Counted from the stretch's first letter, positions 1-18,165 are shown. The stretch is 64,000 nt of DNA from Allobrachymonas denitrificans DSM 15123 (GCF_900110225.1 NZ_FOCW01000002.1:1-64000), one strand, 5' to 3'. The notes: a model not told the origin generated them from the letters alone. Made by a program: numbers and translations.

Positions 1-1191
1 ATGGCCAAGGAAAAGTTTGAACGGACCAAGCCGCACGTGAACGTCGGCACCATCGGTCACGTGGACCACGGCAAGACCACCCTGACTGCGGCAATCGCCA
101 CGGTGCTGTCCAAGAAGTTCGGCGGCGAAGCGCGTGACTACAGCCAGATCGACAACGCGCCCGAAGAGAAGGCCCGCGGCATCACGATCAACACCTCGCA
201 CGTCGAGTACGAGACGGCCAACCGCCACTACGCGCACGTTGACTGCCCCGGCCACGCCGACTACGTGAAGAACATGATTACCGGTGCTGCCCAGATGGAC
301 GGCGCCATTCTGGTGTGCTCCGCCGCTGACGGCCCGATGCCCCAGACCCGCGAACACATCCTGCTGTCCCGCCAGGTGGGCGTGCCCTACATCATCGTGT
401 TCCTGAACAAGTGCGACATGGTTGATGACGCCGAGCTGCTGGAACTGGTCGAGATGGAAGTGCGCGAACTGCTGAGCAAGTACGACTTCCCCGGCGACGA
501 CACCCCCATCATCAAGGGTTCTGCCAAGCTGGCGCTGGAAGGCGACACGGGCGAGCTGGGCGAAGGCGCCATCATGCAGCTGGCCGAGGCGCTGGACTCC
601 TACATCCCCGCTCCCGAGCGTGCTGTTGACGGTGCGTTCCTGATGCCGGTGGAAGACGTGTTCTCCATCTCCGGCCGCGGTACCGTGGTGACCGGTCGCG
701 TCGAGCGCGGCATCATCAAGGTCGGCGAGGAAATCGAGATCGTCGGTATCAAGGAAACCCAGAAGACGACCTGCACGGGCGTGGAAATGTTCCGCAAGCT
801 GCTGGATCAGGGCCAGGCTGGCGACAACGTGGGTATCCTGCTGCGCGGCACCAAGCGTGAAGACGTCGAGCGCGGCCAGGTGCTGTGCAAGCCGGGCTCC
901 ATCAAGCCGCACACCGAGTTCACCGCCGAGGTGTATGTTCTGTCCAAGGACGAAGGTGGCCGTCACACGCCGTTCTTCAACAACTACCGTCCGCAGTTCT
1001 ACTTCCGCACCACCGACGTGACTGGCGCCATCGAGCTGCCGGCCGACAAGGAAATGGTGATGCCGGGTGACAACGTGTCGATCACCGTCAAGCTGATCGC
1101 CCCGATCGCCATGGAAGAAGGTCTGCGTTTCGCCATCCGCGAAGGCGGCCGTACCGTCGGCGCCGGCGTTGTTGCCAAGATCATCGCGTAA
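1..1191 (+). CDS. tuf: Translation elongation factor Tu
   Basis: EF-Tu, the cytoplasmic GTPase that delivers aminoacyl-tRNA to the ribosome. The 396-residue product has the usual bacterial length. The P-loop GHVDHGKT lies at residues 19-26, the DCPGH switch II motif at 81-85 and NKCD at 136-139, followed by the two beta-barrel domains; the C-terminus ends in the typical VGAGVVAKI. The ATG is the first base of the window, so the promoter and any upstream operon partners are not visible. It is followed 10 bases later by tRNA-Trp and then secE-nusG, an order common in Betaproteobacteria. Bacteria often carry a second tuf copy near fusA; that cannot be judged here. Confidence 0.98.
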   Translation: MAKEKFERTKPHVNVGTIGHVDHGKTTLTAAIATVLSKKFGGEARDYSQIDNAPEEKARGITINTSHVEYETANRHYAHVDCPGHADYVKNMITGAAQMDGAILVCSAADGPMPQTREHILLSRQVGVPYIIVFLNKCDMVDDAELLELVEMEVRELLSKYDFPGDDTPIIKGSAKLALEGDTGELGEGAIMQLAEALDSYIPAPERAVDGAFLMPVEDVFSISGRGTVVTGRVERGIIKVGEEIEIVGIKETQKTTCTGVEMFRKLLDQGQAGDNVGILLRGTKREDVERGQVLCKPGSIKPHTEFTAEVYVLSKDEGGRHTPFFNNYRPQFYFRTTDVTGAIELPADKEMVMPGDNVSITVKLIAPIAMEEGLRFAIREGGRTVGAGVVAKIIA

Positions 1192-1201
1192 GGTGATTTG
1201 T

Positions 1202-1277
1202 AGGGGTATAGCTCAATTGGCAGAGCGTCGGTCTCCAAAACCGAAGGTTGGGGGTTCGATTCCCTCTGCCCCTGCCA
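1202..1277 (+). tRNA. tRNA-Trp (anticodon CCA)
   Basis: A 76-base cloverleaf: 7-bp acceptor stem (AGGGGTA with TGCCCCT), D-stem GCTC/GAGC, anticodon stem TCGGT/ACCGA with loop CTCCAAA, T-arm GGGGG-TTCGATT-CCCTC, discriminator G and an encoded CCA end. The anticodon CCA reads UGG (tryptophan). It sits between tuf and secE and is probably co-transcribed with tuf. Confidence 0.97.
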
Positions 1278-1298
1278 CATAATCTGTGGTAAATAGGT

Positions 1299-1321
1299 AA
1301 AGCCCGCTCCGTGCGGGCTTT
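1299..1321 (+). terminator. Hairpin after tuf-tRNA-Trp
   Basis: Nine-base arms AAAGCCCGC and GCGGGCTTT around a 5-base loop. The following run (ACTGTCTTGTCTTTC) is pyrimidine-rich but not a clean T tract, so it may be a partial terminator that also frees the tRNA 3' end. Confidence 0.55.
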
Positions 1322-1347
1322 ACTGTCTTGTCTTTCTGGGCTACAAT
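1319..1347 (+). promoter_or_regulatory. Possible promoter for secE-nusG
   Basis: TTTACT (-35-like) and TACAAT (-10-like) separated by 17 bases, overlapping the 3' arm of the upstream hairpin and about 80 bases before secE. Sequence match only; only four of six -35 bases agree with the consensus. Confidence 0.4.
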
Positions 1348-1427
1348 ATTTGGCTTCGCCTCTCGTAGGCTTGCCACGCGCATCTGCTGCGCGCTGCGCC
1401 CGAATCCAGGAATAGTGGAATTGCCTC

Positions 1428-1808
1428 ATGGCTACATCTCAGGTTGAAACGGTTACCACGGGTGCCGACAAAGCCAAGCTTGCAGTGGCGTTGCTGCTGG
1501 TGCTGGCGGGTTTCGTTGCCTATTTCATGCTTGCGCCGCAGGGCGTCTATGCCCAGTGGGGTGCACTGATTGTTGGCGTGCTGGCGGGTGTGGCGGTGTT
1601 CCTGCAGTCGGCGGCCGGCAAGGGTCTGGTCGATTTCGGTCGCGAGGCCATGCGCGAGCTGCGCAAGGTGGTGTGGCCGACCCGCAAGGAGGCTACGCAG
1701 ACCACCATGTTCGTGTTTGCGTTTGCGCTGGTGATGTCGCTGTTCCTGTGGCTGACGGACAAGACCCTCGAGTGGGTGTTGTACAGCCTGGTGCTGGGTT
1801 GGAGGTAA
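1428..1808 (+). CDS. secE: Preprotein translocase subunit SecE
   Basis: SecE clamps SecY in the inner-membrane Sec translocon. The 126-residue protein is the long, three-helix proteobacterial form: two hydrophobic segments at about residues 18-38 and 43-60, an amphipathic stretch around 68-85 with the conserved E-L-R-K-V-x-W-P-T-R-K-E signature, and a last membrane helix near 95-120. It is followed after three bases by nusG, the near-universal secE-nusG pair, so the two are translationally close-coupled. Confidence 0.96.
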   Translation: MATSQVETVTTGADKAKLAVALLLVLAGFVAYFMLAPQGVYAQWGALIVGVLAGVAVFLQSAAGKGLVDFGREAMRELRKVVWPTRKEATQTTMFVFAFALVMSLFLWLTDKTLEWVLYSLVLGWR

Positions 1809-1811
1809 GTC

Positions 1812-2381
1812 ATGTCTGAGAACCAAATGCTGGAAGCAGCTGCCAATCCCGATTTCCGCTGGTACGTCGTGCAGGCGTATTCCGGCATGGAGCGCGCTGT
1901 GGAGCGCAACATCCGCGAGCGCATTGCGCGTGCGGGCATGGAAGCCAAGTTCGGTCGCATCCTGGTGCCGACCGAAGAAGTGGTCGAAGTCAAGAACGGC
2001 CAGAAGAAGACGACCGAGCGCAAGTTCTTTCCGGGCTACGTGCTGGTCGAGATGATCATGGACGACGATGCCTGGCATCTGGTCAAGCAGACCAGCAAGG
2101 TTACGGGCTTCGTCGGTGGTGCGCGCAACCGTCCGGTGCCGATTTCCCAGGCTGATGTGCAGAAGATCGTCAGCCAGATGCAGGAAGGCAGCGAGAAGCC
2201 GCGCCACAAGGTGGAATTCGAAGTGGGCGAAATGGTGCGTGTCAAGGAAGGTCCGTTTGCGGACTTCAACGGCAGCATCGAGGAAGTCAACTACGAGAAG
2301 AACAAGCTGCGTGTGTCCGTCACCATCTTTGGTCGCGCCACGCCGGTCGAGCTGGAGTTTTCCCAGATCGAGAAGACCTGA
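1812..2381 (+). CDS. nusG: Transcription termination/antitermination protein NusG
   Basis: NusG binds RNA polymerase, suppresses pausing and links it to Rho or to ribosomal protein S10. The 189-residue protein has the NGN domain from about residue 14 ([15 protein letters not shown]), the F-F-P-G-Y-V-L-V motif around 72-79, and a C-terminal KOW domain starting near 138 ([16 protein letters not shown]). The start three bases after the secE stop is preceded by GGAGG within the secE end. Length and motifs are standard. Confidence 0.97.
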   Translation: MSENQMLEAAANPDFRWYVVQAYSGMERAVERNIRERIARAGMEAKFGRILVPTEEVVEVKNGQKKTTERKFFPGYVLVEMIMDDDAWHLVKQTSKVTGFVGGARNRPVPISQADVQKIVSQMQEGSEKPRHKVEFEVGEMVRVKEGPFADFNGSIEEVNYEKNKLRVSVTIFGRATPVELEFSQIEKT

Positions 2382-2496
2382 CCGGTCTGCAAGTTTTCGG
2401 GTGCTGCGTTTCTGGTCCGCGCAGTACCGTCATTGAAGGATCGTAACCCCGGGGAGCCTGCAAACACAGGCGTTATCACCCGCAAGGAGAAATAGC

Positions 2497-2928
2497 ATGG
2501 CGAAGAAAATCGTCGGCTTTATCAAGCTGCAAGTGCCGGCTGGCAAAGCCAACCCGTCGCCGCCGATTGGTCCCGCTCTGGGCCAGCGCGGTCTGAACAT
2601 CATGGAATTCTGCAAGGCGTTCAACGCCCAGACCCAGGGCGTCGAGCCCGGTCTGCCGCTGCCGGTGGTGATTACCGCCTTCGCGGACAAGAGCTTCACG
2701 TTCATCATCAAGACCCCTCCGGCTGCCACCCTGATCAAGAAGGCCATCAAGCTGGACAAGGGCTCCGCCAAGCCGCATACCGACAAGGTTGGCAAGATCA
2801 CCCGCGAACAGCTGGAAGAAATCGCCAAGACCAAGATGAAGGATCTGACTGCCGCCGATCTGGACGCCGCCGTGCGTACCATCGCTGGCTCCGCCCGTTC
2901 CATGGGCGTGACTGTGGAGGGTGTGTGA
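2497..2928 (+). CDS. rplK: 50S ribosomal protein L11
   Basis: L11 binds the GTPase-associated region of 23S rRNA and is needed for stringent factor activation. The 143-residue product has the proline-rich N-terminal domain ([15 protein letters not shown] at about 21-35) and the RNA-binding C-terminal domain ending in [13 protein letters not shown] good ribosome-binding site (AAGGAG) lies 8 bases before the ATG. The 115-base gap after nusG contains only short GC-rich inverted segments. The gene is followed one base later by rplA. Confidence 0.97.
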   Translation: MAKKIVGFIKLQVPAGKANPSPPIGPALGQRGLNIMEFCKAFNAQTQGVEPGLPLPVVITAFADKSFTFIIKTPPAATLIKKAIKLDKGSAKPHTDKVGKITREQLEEIAKTKMKDLTAADLDAAVRTIAGSARSMGVTVEGV

Positions 2929-2929
2929 C

Positions 2930-3625
2930 ATGGCCAAGCTGACCAAGAAACAGAAAGCCTCCGAAGGCAAGGTGGAAGCCACCAAGCTGTACGCCATCGC
3001 TGATGCGCTGGCTCTGGTGAAAGAGTGCGCCAACGCCAAGTTCGATGAATCCATCGACGTGGCCGTGCAGCTGGGCGTGGACGCCAAGAAATCCGACCAG
3101 GTGGTGCGTGGCGCCGTCGTGATGCCCAACGGCACCGGCAAGACCAAGCGCGTTGCCGTGTTCGCCCAGGGTGCCAAGGCTGAAGAAGCCAAGGCTGCTG
3201 GCGCCGACGTGGTGGGCATGGACGACCTGGCCGCCGAAGTCAAGGCCGGCAACATGCCGTTCGACGTGGTCATCGCTGCTCCCGACGCCATGCGCGTGGT
3301 GGGTACGCTGGGCCAGATCCTGGGCCCGCGCGGCCTGATGCCGAACCCCAAGGTCGGCACCGTGACTCCCGATGTCGCTACCGCTGTCAAGAACGCCAAG
3401 GCTGGCCAGGTCCAGTTCCGCGTTGACAAGGCCGGCATCATCCACGGCACCATCGGTCGTCGTTCCTTCGACGACGAGAAGCTGCAGGGCAACCTGCTGG
3501 CGCTGATCGAGGCCCTGAACAAGGCCAAGCCGGCTTCCAGCAAGGGCGTCTACCTGCGCAAGGTGGCTGTGTCCTCTACCATGGGTGTTGGCGTTCGCGT
3601 CGATACCCAGTCCCTGACGGCTTAA
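2930..3625 (+). CDS. rplA: 50S ribosomal protein L1
   Basis: L1 forms the ribosomal L1 stalk and in many bacteria represses its own operon by binding the rplK leader. The reading frame is open from 2921 (GTG inside rplK), but the start at 2930, one base after the rplK stop, gives the normal N-terminus MAKLTKKQK and 231 residues. The conserved [10 protein letters not shown] motif is at about residues 127-136. The GGAGGG inside the end of rplK serves as ribosome-binding site, implying coupled translation. Confidence 0.97.
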   Translation: MAKLTKKQKASEGKVEATKLYAIADALALVKECANAKFDESIDVAVQLGVDAKKSDQVVRGAVVMPNGTGKTKRVAVFAQGAKAEEAKAAGADVVGMDDLAAEVKAGNMPFDVVIAAPDAMRVVGTLGQILGPRGLMPNPKVGTVTPDVATAVKNAKAGQVQFRVDKAGIIHGTIGRRSFDDEKLQGNLLALIEALNKAKPASSKGVYLRKVAVSSTMGVGVRVDTQSLTA

Positions 3626-3643
3626 TCGCCAGGGCAAAAAATT

Positions 3644-3884
3644 TGCGCCGGGCAACCGGCGCATGTGGTGGGTCGCGGTGGACGCAAGTCTGCTGCGGGT
3701 CATCCAAGACCGTTGGCGTGCCGGCAGTTGAGGCACTTAATTCATCAGCCAACGCAGATGGCGATCCCGCACCAGAAGGATTTCGCCTTGCAGGTTTCGG
3801 CCTGCAGGCACCTGAAAGTGAGTTGGTCGCTGCAACAAGGGCGTGTGCCGGAGTTTTTCCGGTGCACATATTAAGGAGTAGATC
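3644..3884 (+). promoter_or_regulatory. rplJ leader (L10 leader-type regulatory region)
   Basis: The stretch between rplA and rplJ has no gene. It opens with an 8-bp stem (TGCGCCGG, loop GCAA, CCGGCGCA at 3644-3663) and continues with further GC-rich pairings up to an AAGGAG ribosome-binding site at 3873-3878. In many bacteria the L10-(L12)n complex binds the mRNA leader here to repress rplJL. Position and size fit that; the exact fold was not computed. Confidence 0.55.
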
Positions 3885-4385
3885 TTGAGTCTCAATCGCA
3901 GTGAGAAGGAAGCGGTCATCAGCGAAGTGACCGAACTCGCCGCTAAAGCTCAAACGCTCGTGATGGCGGAATACCGTGGCATCACGGTGGCCCAGATGAC
4001 CGAGCTGCGCAACCAGGCACGCAGCAACGGCGTGACGCTGAGCGTGTTGAAGAACACGCTGGCTCGCCGTGCAGTGGCTGGCAGCAGCTTTGAATCGGCC
4101 GCCGAGCAGATGACCGGTCCGCTGATCTATGGCTTTTCCGAAGACGCAGTTGCCGCCGCCAAGGTGGTAGCCGATTTCGCCAAGACCAACGACAAGCTGG
4201 TCATCCGTGGCGGCGTGTACGACGGCAAGGCTCTGGATGCCAACGGCGTTAAGCAACTGGCCAGCATTCCTACCAAGGAAGTCCTGCTGTCCCAGCTGTG
4301 TGGCTTGCTCATGTCGCCCGTCTCGCGCACCGCGCGCGTGCTGGCGGCTCTGGCAGAGAAAAAAGGCGAACCGGCTGCCGCATAA
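3885..4385 (+). CDS. rplJ: 50S ribosomal protein L10
   Basis: L10 anchors the L7/L12 stalk to the ribosome. The product starts [15 protein letters not shown], is 166 residues long and has the characteristic E-Y-R-G-I-T-V segment near residue 26, with an alanine- and charge-rich C-terminal helix that binds L12. Translation begins at TTG (3885), supported by AAGGAG six bases upstream; no ATG lies near the conserved N-terminus. A TTG start here is commonly annotated in Comamonadaceae. Confidence 0.96.
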   Translation: MSLNRSEKEAVISEVTELAAKAQTLVMAEYRGITVAQMTELRNQARSNGVTLSVLKNTLARRAVAGSSFESAAEQMTGPLIYGFSEDAVAAAKVVADFAKTNDKLVIRGGVYDGKALDANGVKQLASIPTKEVLLSQLCGLLMSPVSRTARVLAALAEKKGEPAAA

Positions 4386-4430
4386 GGCGCTGGCGTTCGA
4401 CGCACCAATTCATTATTTAGGAAAAACAAA

Positions 4431-4808
4431 ATGGCATTCGATAAAGACGCATTTTTGACCGCCCTGGACACGATGTCGGTCATGGAACTCAACGAGCTGG
4501 TGAAAGCCATCGAAGAGAAGTTTGGCGTGAGCGCAGCTGCCATGGCTGCTCCCGCTGCTGGTGGCGCTGCTGGCGGTGCTGCTGCTGCTGAAGAGAAGAC
4601 CGATTTCGATCTGGTCCTGACCGAAGCTGGCGCCCAGAAGGTTGGCGTCATCAAGGTGGTGCGCGAGATCACCGGCCTGGGCCTGAAAGAAGCCAAGGAC
4701 CTGGTGGACGGCGCTCCCAAGACCATCAAGGAAGCCATGCCCAAGGCCGACGCAGAAGCCGCTCAGAAGAAGCTGGTGGAAGCTGGCGCCAAGGCAGAAC
4801 TCAAGTAA
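4431..4808 (+). CDS. rplL: 50S ribosomal protein L7/L12
   Basis: L7/L12 forms the flexible stalk that recruits translation factors. It has 125 residues: an N-terminal dimerisation domain, an Ala/Gly-rich hinge at about 37-55, and the globular C-terminal domain with K-V[21 protein letters not shown]. It lies 45 bases after rplJ in the same transcript, with L10 needing several copies of it per ribosome. Confidence 0.97.
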   Translation: MAFDKDAFLTALDTMSVMELNELVKAIEEKFGVSAAAMAAPAAGGAAGGAAAAEEKTDFDLVLTEAGAQKVGVIKVVREITGLGLKEAKDLVDGAPKTIKEAMPKADAEAAQKKLVEAGAKAELK

Positions 4809-5144
4809 TTGGGTTTTTCCGGGGCTGGAACGCCTGCAAGGGTGTTCCAGCCTTTGGTGTTTCTGTCTTGCAGCGGATTTGCAGTGCCGGAATCCGCAGC
4901 CGGACAGTCAGAACACACCTTCAAGTGCAGCCATCACGAGGCCCATGCCGGATGTGCTTGAACGTGTCTTCTGTTCCCGATGGCGGAAGACCCTTGGTTC
5001 GGGTTGCGTGCAACGCGCAACCGTCTGCCAATGGCTGGTAGGGGCCAGCCACCAAGCTTTGCCGGGCAAGCGCAGCCCGGTCCCACATTCGAGGAAAGAC
5101 TGAGGACCCAGTCCTTGCCGCCCACGTCTTCACCTGGAGAGTTC
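4809..5144 (+). other. rplL-rpoB intergenic region with attenuator hairpins
   Basis: This 336-base stretch holds no credible gene. It contains a strong hairpin (GGCTGGAAC at 4823-4831 with GTTCCAGCC at 4844-4852, followed by TTTGGTGTTT), a second hairpin (GGTTGCG 5002-5008 with CGCAACC 5016-5022), and the rpoB ribosome-binding region (CTGGAGAG, about 5134-5141). In E. coli a partial terminator between rplL and rpoB lowers polymerase expression relative to ribosomal proteins; the first hairpin is a good candidate for the same role. An open frame running into rpoB from 4980 is not a real extension. Confidence 0.6.
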
Positions 5145-9257
<4,113 letters not shown>

Positions 9258-9335
9258 TCGAGGCAGGGCGGCGCGAGGCGCTGCCCGCTGTCATCCCCCG
9301 TTCCCGTTTCGAATCCGTTTTAGGAAAGAGTCACC

Positions 9336-13583
<4,248 letters not shown>

Positions 13584-13652
13584 TCGGACAGGCCGCGCAG
13601 CTCACCGTTACGCGGCTGCCCCCGAGACTGGATGACGAAGGTCGTTCCCTCC

Positions 13653-13683
13653 ACCCGGATTGCTGCGGCAGTCCGGGTTTTTT
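13653..13683 (+). terminator. Intrinsic terminator of the rpoBC operon
   Basis: ACCCGGA (13653-13659) pairs with TCCGGGT (13672-13678), extended inward by a TGC/GCA pairing, and is followed directly by a run of six T. This is the clearest rho-independent terminator in the first 14 kb. Confidence 0.85.
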
Positions 13684-13708
13684 GTTGGTGATGCAGAAAG
13701 CCTGACCC

Positions 13709-15115
13709 ATGAGCGAACAGAACGCGCACAAGACATCGCCCAGGAATGTCCCGTTGTGGCAGCAGCTGCAGCAGGTGGCCCAGGTGGTTCAGCAGGTGCA
13801 GGCCGGCTCCAGCACCGCCACGGCACTGGAGCAGGTGCCAGCCGGGCTGCGCCCCGGCGTGCAGGCACTGGTGTACCAGGTGTTGCGCGGGCTGGGTATT
13901 GGGCGCTGGTTGCGCGAGCAGCTGGTGCCGAAAAAGCCGGCGCCCCTGCTGGATGCCTTGCTGACCAGCGCACTGGTTCTGGCCTGGCGTGCGCAGCCGG
14001 AGCAGTGCGGCGGGCACGCCGAAGGCTATACCGGCTTCACCCTGGTCAATCAGGCGGTGGAGGCGGCAAAGCGCCATCCCCGTCTGAAGCATCAGGGTGG
14101 CTTGGTCAATGCCGTATTGCGGCGCTTCTTGCGTGAACAGGAAGAACTTGAGGTTGTATACAGAGCGCAAAGTCCGCAGCGGGATCCGGAGTTGCTGAAC
14201 CTGCCGCGCTGGTGGTGGCAGCGCCTTCAGCAGGATTACGGTGTGCAGGCCGGCGACATCGTGCATCAGGCCCTGCAGCCGGCGCCGCTGACCTTGCGCG
14301 TCAACGTCCGCCATCTGTCGGCGCGGGACTATCTGGAGCAGCATTTGCGTCCTGCGGGTATCGAGGGCATCCTCAACGGCGCGCACGGTGTCACGCTTGC
14401 CCAGGCCTGTCCGGTACAGCAATTGCCGGGGTTTGCCGAAGGCTGGATTTCGGTGCAGGACGCGGCGGCCCAGCTGGCAGCGCCCCTGTTGCTGGAGGCC
14501 TTGCCGCAAGGGAACAACTTGCGCGTGCTGGATGCCTGTGCCGCGCCGGGCGGCAAGACCGCCCACCTGCTTGAACTGGCCGACCATGCCGTCACCGCAC
14601 TGGATGTGGATCCGGTGCGCTGCCAGCGTATCCACGACAACCTGCAGCGCCTCGGCCTGCAGGCGACGGTGCTGGCAGCCGACGCGGGCGCGCCTGCCAG
14701 CTGGTGGGATGGCCAGCCCTTCGATGCCATCCTGCTGGATGCGCCATGCACCGCTTCGGGCATCGTGCGCCGCCATCCCGATGTGCCCTGGCTGCGCCGA
14801 GAGCAGGATGTGCCGCAACTGGCGGCCCAGCAGCAACGCCTGCTCGAGGCGCTGTGGCCCCTGCTGGTCCCGGGTGGCCATCTGCTGTATTGCACCTGCT
14901 CGATCTTCAAGCAGGAGGGCGAGGAGCAGATCGCCGGCTTCCTGCAACGCCATGCCGATGCCGTCGCACGGGCTGCGCCCGGACACCTGTTGCCCAAGCA
15001 CCACAACAAGGATGCCGGTCTGGGCGAGAATGGAACACTGGGGACAGGTACTGCTTCTGCCTCCCTGGTCGATCACGATGGATTCTTCTATGCACTGCTT
15101 GCCAAACAGCCCTGA
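13709..15115 (+). CDS. rsmB: 16S rRNA (cytosine-967-C5)-methyltransferase RsmB
   Basis: RsmB methylates C967 of 16S rRNA. The 468-residue protein has an N-terminal NusB-like RNA-binding domain (about 1-150) and a Rossmann SAM-dependent methyltransferase domain. Visible motifs are the SAM loop L-D-A-C-A-A-P-G-G-K-T (about 275-285), motif IV with D-A-P-C-T, and motif VI with C-T-C-S, giving the two cysteines used by the m5C RNA methyltransferases. It starts 126 bases after rpoC, behind the terminator, and its 3' end overlaps the start of the DUF4390 gene by about 26 bases. Confidence 0.93.
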   Translation: MSEQNAHKTSPRNVPLWQQLQQVAQVVQQVQAGSSTATALEQVPAGLRPGVQALVYQVLRGLGIGRWLREQLVPKKPAPLLDALLTSALVLAWRAQPEQCGGHAEGYTGFTLVNQAVEAAKRHPRLKHQGGLVNAVLRRFLREQEELEVVYRAQSPQRDPELLNLPRWWWQRLQQDYGVQAGDIVHQALQPAPLTLRVNVRHLSARDYLEQHLRPAGIEGILNGAHGVTLAQACPVQQLPGFAEGWISVQDAAAQLAAPLLLEALPQGNNLRVLDACAAPGGKTAHLLELADHAVTALDVDPVRCQRIHDNLQRLGLQATVLAADAGAPASWWDGQPFDAILLDAPCTASGIVRRHPDVPWLRREQDVPQLAAQQQRLLEALWPLLVPGGHLLYCTCSIFKQEGEEQIAGFLQRHADAVARAAPGHLLPKHHNKDAGLGENGTLGTGTASASLVDHDGFFYALLAKQP

Positions 15116-15770
15116 AAGCTTGTTGCGCGCCGCCACCGGCACGCAGCGGCTGCGGGCGTGGGTGCTTGCCGGTCTGTTCCTGCTGCTGGCGCTGTGGCTG
15201 CTGGTGTTTCCGTCGCCAGCGCATGCAGATACAGCGGCCATCACCGATGTGCGCTTCGAGCTGACCGATGATGCGGTGCGCATGACGGGCAATGTCAAGT
15301 TCACCCTGTCGGAGTCGGTGAAGGACACGCTGGACAAGGGCGTGCCGGTCTATTTCATGTTCGAGACCAATACCTTGCGCTACCGCTGGTACTGGTCGGA
15401 CAAGGAAGTCTCCAGTTACAAGCGCTATATCCGCCTGATGTACCTGCCGCTGACGCGCAAGTGGCGTGTCAATGTCAGCACCGAGCCCTTCAACCGGGGT
15501 GGGGTGGCCACGGGCGTGGTGCTCAACCAGCATTACGATTCGCTGCAGGGGGCGCTGGCCACCATCCAGCGCATCTCCAGCTGGAAAGTGCTGGACCGTG
15601 AAGACTGGAGCAACGATTCCAACTATTCGGTGGACGTGAGCTTCAAGCTGGATGTGACGCAGCTGCAGCGCCCGCTGCAGATCGGTGCCACCGGCCAGTC
15701 GGACTGGAGCCTGAGCGGGCAACGCTCTTTCCGCCTGACTCCGCAAAGTATCAGCAAGCCGGCCGGCTGA
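15090..15770 (+). CDS. DUF4390 domain-containing exported protein
   Basis: A 226-residue protein of unknown biochemical role. From the ATG at 15090 (inside the end of rsmB) it has a basic N-terminal stretch, a hydrophobic segment at about residues 27-42 (V-L-A-G-L-F-L-L-L-A-L-W-L-L-V-F) and an A-H-A-like signal peptidase site, then a beta-rich domain with T-D-V-R-F-E-L-T-D-D-A-V-R near the start. A TTG codon at 15120 is an alternative start nearer the signal sequence. The position between rsmB and an NtrY-type kinase is the standard place for DUF4390 in Burkholderiales, so a periplasmic role linked to the two-component system is conceivable but unproven. The next gene starts 16 bases downstream. 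Confidence 0.8.
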   Translation: MHCLPNSPESLLRAATGTQRLRAWVLAGLFLLLALWLLVFPSPAHADTAAITDVRFELTDDAVRMTGNVKFTLSESVKDTLDKGVPVYFMFETNTLRYRWYWSDKEVSSYKRYIRLMYLPLTRKWRVNVSTEPFNRGGVATGVVLNQHYDSLQGALATIQRISSWKVLDREDWSNDSNYSVDVSFKLDVTQLQRPLQIGATGQSDWSLSGQRSFRLTPQSISKPAG

Positions 15771-15786
15771 GAGGACAGGCCGCTTC

Positions 15787-18165
15787 ATGCTGCAAGCCTT
15801 CCGCACCTTCTGGCGCAGTTCGCGCAACCTGCGCTGGAGCGTGATGGTCGGCCTGTCGCTGCTGCTGTCCATCGCGCTGGTGCTGATGTTCCTCTTGGCG
15901 CAGGCCACCGGCAACCGCGAGATCTACGAACGCAACTTTGAACGCCTGCTGGTGATCAACCTGGTGGTGGCGGTCATGCTGTTTGCCGTCATCAGCTGGA
16001 TGGCCTGGCGTGTGCTGTCACGTTTCCGGCGTGGCAAGTTCGGCAGCCGGCTGCTGCTCAAGCTGGCGGCGGCCTTCGTGCTGGTGGCCAGTGTGCCTGG
16101 CGCATTGATCTATCTGGTGTCCTACCAGTTCGTGACGCGCTCGATCGAAAGCTGGTTCGACGTGCGGGTGGAAACTGCGCTCGACGCCGGACTGAACCTG
16201 GGCCGCAACTTGCTGGATCAGTACGCGCGTGATACGGGCATCAAGACCGAGTCGGCAGCCGAACAGCTGGTGATTGTTCCCAGCTTCAATCTGGCGCAGG
16301 AACTCGAGCGTCTGCGTCTGCAGCAGCATACCGACCACATGGTGCTCTGGAGCCCGCAGGGGGAGCGCATTGCCGGCGCCAGTGCGTCGCAGCTGACCGA
16401 ACCACAGCTGCCGCCGTCGGCGGACGTGCTGGAGCAGCTCAAGACGGAGCTGGTCGTGACGGTGATGGAAGGTCTGGACGAGGAGGCAGACGGGAGTACC
16501 GCCGACCCAGTCAGGCCGGAGCAGACGACGCGGGCCAGCGGGGCGCGGGTGGTGTCCTATACGGTGGTGCGCCCCAGCCACTTCGTGCTGCAAAGCGATG
16601 TCTGGGTGCTGCAGGTGGTACAGGTGATCCCGGCAGAACTGCTGGCCAATGCGCTGACGGTACAGGAGGCCAACCGCGTATACCAGGAGCGCGCACTGGC
16701 ACGCACCGGCATGTCGCGCATGTTCATCGGAACGCTCACGCTCACGCTGATTCTGGCGATTTTCGGGGCCGTGCTGCTGGCCGCGATGCTGGCGACGCAA
16801 CTGGCGCGTCCGCTGCTGATGCTGGCCGAAGGGGTGCGCCAGGTGGCGGCGGGTGACTTGCGGCCCAAGAGCATCTACAAGGGCAACGACGAACTGGGCG
16901 GGCTGACGCAGTCCTTTGCCGCCATGACGCAGCAGCTGGCCGATGCCCGCCAGGCGCTGACCAACAGCGTGGCGGAACTGGACGCTTCGCGTTCAGAACT
17001 GCAGACCATTCTGGACAACCTGAGTACCGGCGTGATGCTGCTCACCGCCGATGGCACGGTGCTGTCTGCCAACCCGGCTGCCAGCCGCATTCTGGGCGTC
17101 GATGCTGCGCAACTGCTCGGCTACCGGCTCGAGGACATTCCCGATCTGCATCAGGTGGGGCAGACGGTGCAGCAGCAGTTCGAGGGCCTGATCGAGCATG
17201 AGCAGCCGCAGCCTGCCGACACAGTCGATGTGCCGGGGAGCGAACCGGCGTCGGAGGTGGATGAGCGCTGGGCCAGCAAGACCACGCACGAGTACTGGCA
17301 GCATACGCTGGAGCTCAACCCCGCCTCGCACGAAGGCTTGCAGCATGACGTGATCTCGCTGGTATTGCGGGGCGCACTGCTGCCCGATGCCGCCATCAGC
17401 AATGTGCGCCTGCTGGTGTTCGAGGATGTGTCGGCGCTGATTTCGGCGCAGCGCACGCAGGCCTGGGCCGAGGTGGCGCGCCGTCTGGCCCATGAAATCA
17501 AGAATCCGCTCACGCCCATCCAGCTCTCGGCCGAGCGTCTGGAAATGAAGCTGATGGACTGTCTGGAACCGCGCGAACAGGCTGTGCTGGCCAAGTCCGT
17601 GCGCACCATCGTCGATCAGGTGGATGCGATGAAGCGGCTGGTAAACGAGTTCCGCGACTACGCCCGCCTGCCGGCCGCCCATCTGGAGCCGACCGACCTG
17701 AACGCGTTGGTAACGGACATCCTGCATCTGTATGGCGCCGAGAACACGCCGGTGCCGATCGAAGCCGAGCTGGATCCGGATTGCCACCTGATCATGGCCG
17801 ATGCGCAGCAGCTGCGTCAGGTGATCCACAACCTGCTGCAGAACGCCCAGGATGCGCAGGAGCAGGCAGGCCACACCGGACAGCCCGTGCTGATCCAGAC
17901 CCAGTGGCGTCCGGCTACGCAACGCGTGCGCCTGAGTGTGCTGGACCATGGCATCGGTTTCCCCGAAAGCATTCTGCAGCGCGCCTTCGAACCCTATGTC
18001 ACCACCAAGTCCAAAGGCACGGGGCTGGGGCTGGCGGTGGTCAAGAAGATCGCGGATGACCATGGAGCGCGTCTGGCCATCAGCAACCGCCAGCAGGAGG
18101 GAGAAGTGGCGGGCGCCCAGGTGACGCTGCTGTTCCCGGCTGCGGATTCGCACCCGCAAATGTGA
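15787..18165 (+). CDS. NtrY-type membrane sensor histidine kinase
   Basis: A 792-residue inner-membrane kinase. It has two closely spaced N-terminal membrane segments (about 18-38 and 54-74), a third near 95-115, a periplasmic sensor region, and a fourth membrane helix near 320-342. A HAMP linker (about 342-395) and a PAS domain (about 405-520) follow, then HisKA with the H-box L-A-H-E-I-K-N-P-L-T-P (His569) and HATPase with N-L-L-Q-N-A-Q-D and the G-T-G-L-G-L-A-V-V-K-K box. This is the NtrY layout. The gene is probably in one operon with DUF4390 and with the regulator 97 bases downstream. Nitrogen-related signalling is only inferred from the family name. Confidence 0.88.
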   Translation: MLQAFRTFWRSSRNLRWSVMVGLSLLLSIALVLMFLLAQATGNREIYERNFERLLVINLVVAVMLFAVISWMAWRVLSRFRRGKFGSRLLLKLAAAFVLVASVPGALIYLVSYQFVTRSIESWFDVRVETALDAGLNLGRNLLDQYARDTGIKTESAAEQLVIVPSFNLAQELERLRLQQHTDHMVLWSPQGERIAGASASQLTEPQLPPSADVLEQLKTELVVTVMEGLDEEADGSTADPVRPEQTTRASGARVVSYTVVRPSHFVLQSDVWVLQVVQVIPAELLANALTVQEANRVYQERALARTGMSRMFIGTLTLTLILAIFGAVLLAAMLATQLARPLLMLAEGVRQVAAGDLRPKSIYKGNDELGGLTQSFAAMTQQLADARQALTNSVAELDASRSELQTILDNLSTGVMLLTADGTVLSANPAASRILGVDAAQLLGYRLEDIPDLHQVGQTVQQQFEGLIEHEQPQPADTVDVPGSEPASEVDERWASKTTHEYWQHTLELNPASHEGLQHDVISLVLRGALLPDAAISNVRLLVFEDVSALISAQRTQAWAEVARRLAHEIKNPLTPIQLSAERLEMKLMDCLEPREQAVLAKSVRTIVDQVDAMKRLVNEFRDYARLPAAHLEPTDLNALVTDILHLYGAENTPVPIEAELDPDCHLIMADAQQLRQVIHNLLQNAQDAQEQAGHTGQPVLIQTQWRPATQRVRLSVLDHGIGFPESILQRAFEPYVTTKSKGTGLGLAVVKKIADDHGARLAISNRQQEGEVAGAQVTLLFPAADSHPQM

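Noticed and set aside
4980-5144. An N-terminal extension of rpoB by 55 residues
   Set aside because: The extension lies over the attenuator region, has no RpoB similarity, and the normal N-terminus begins at the ATG at 5145.
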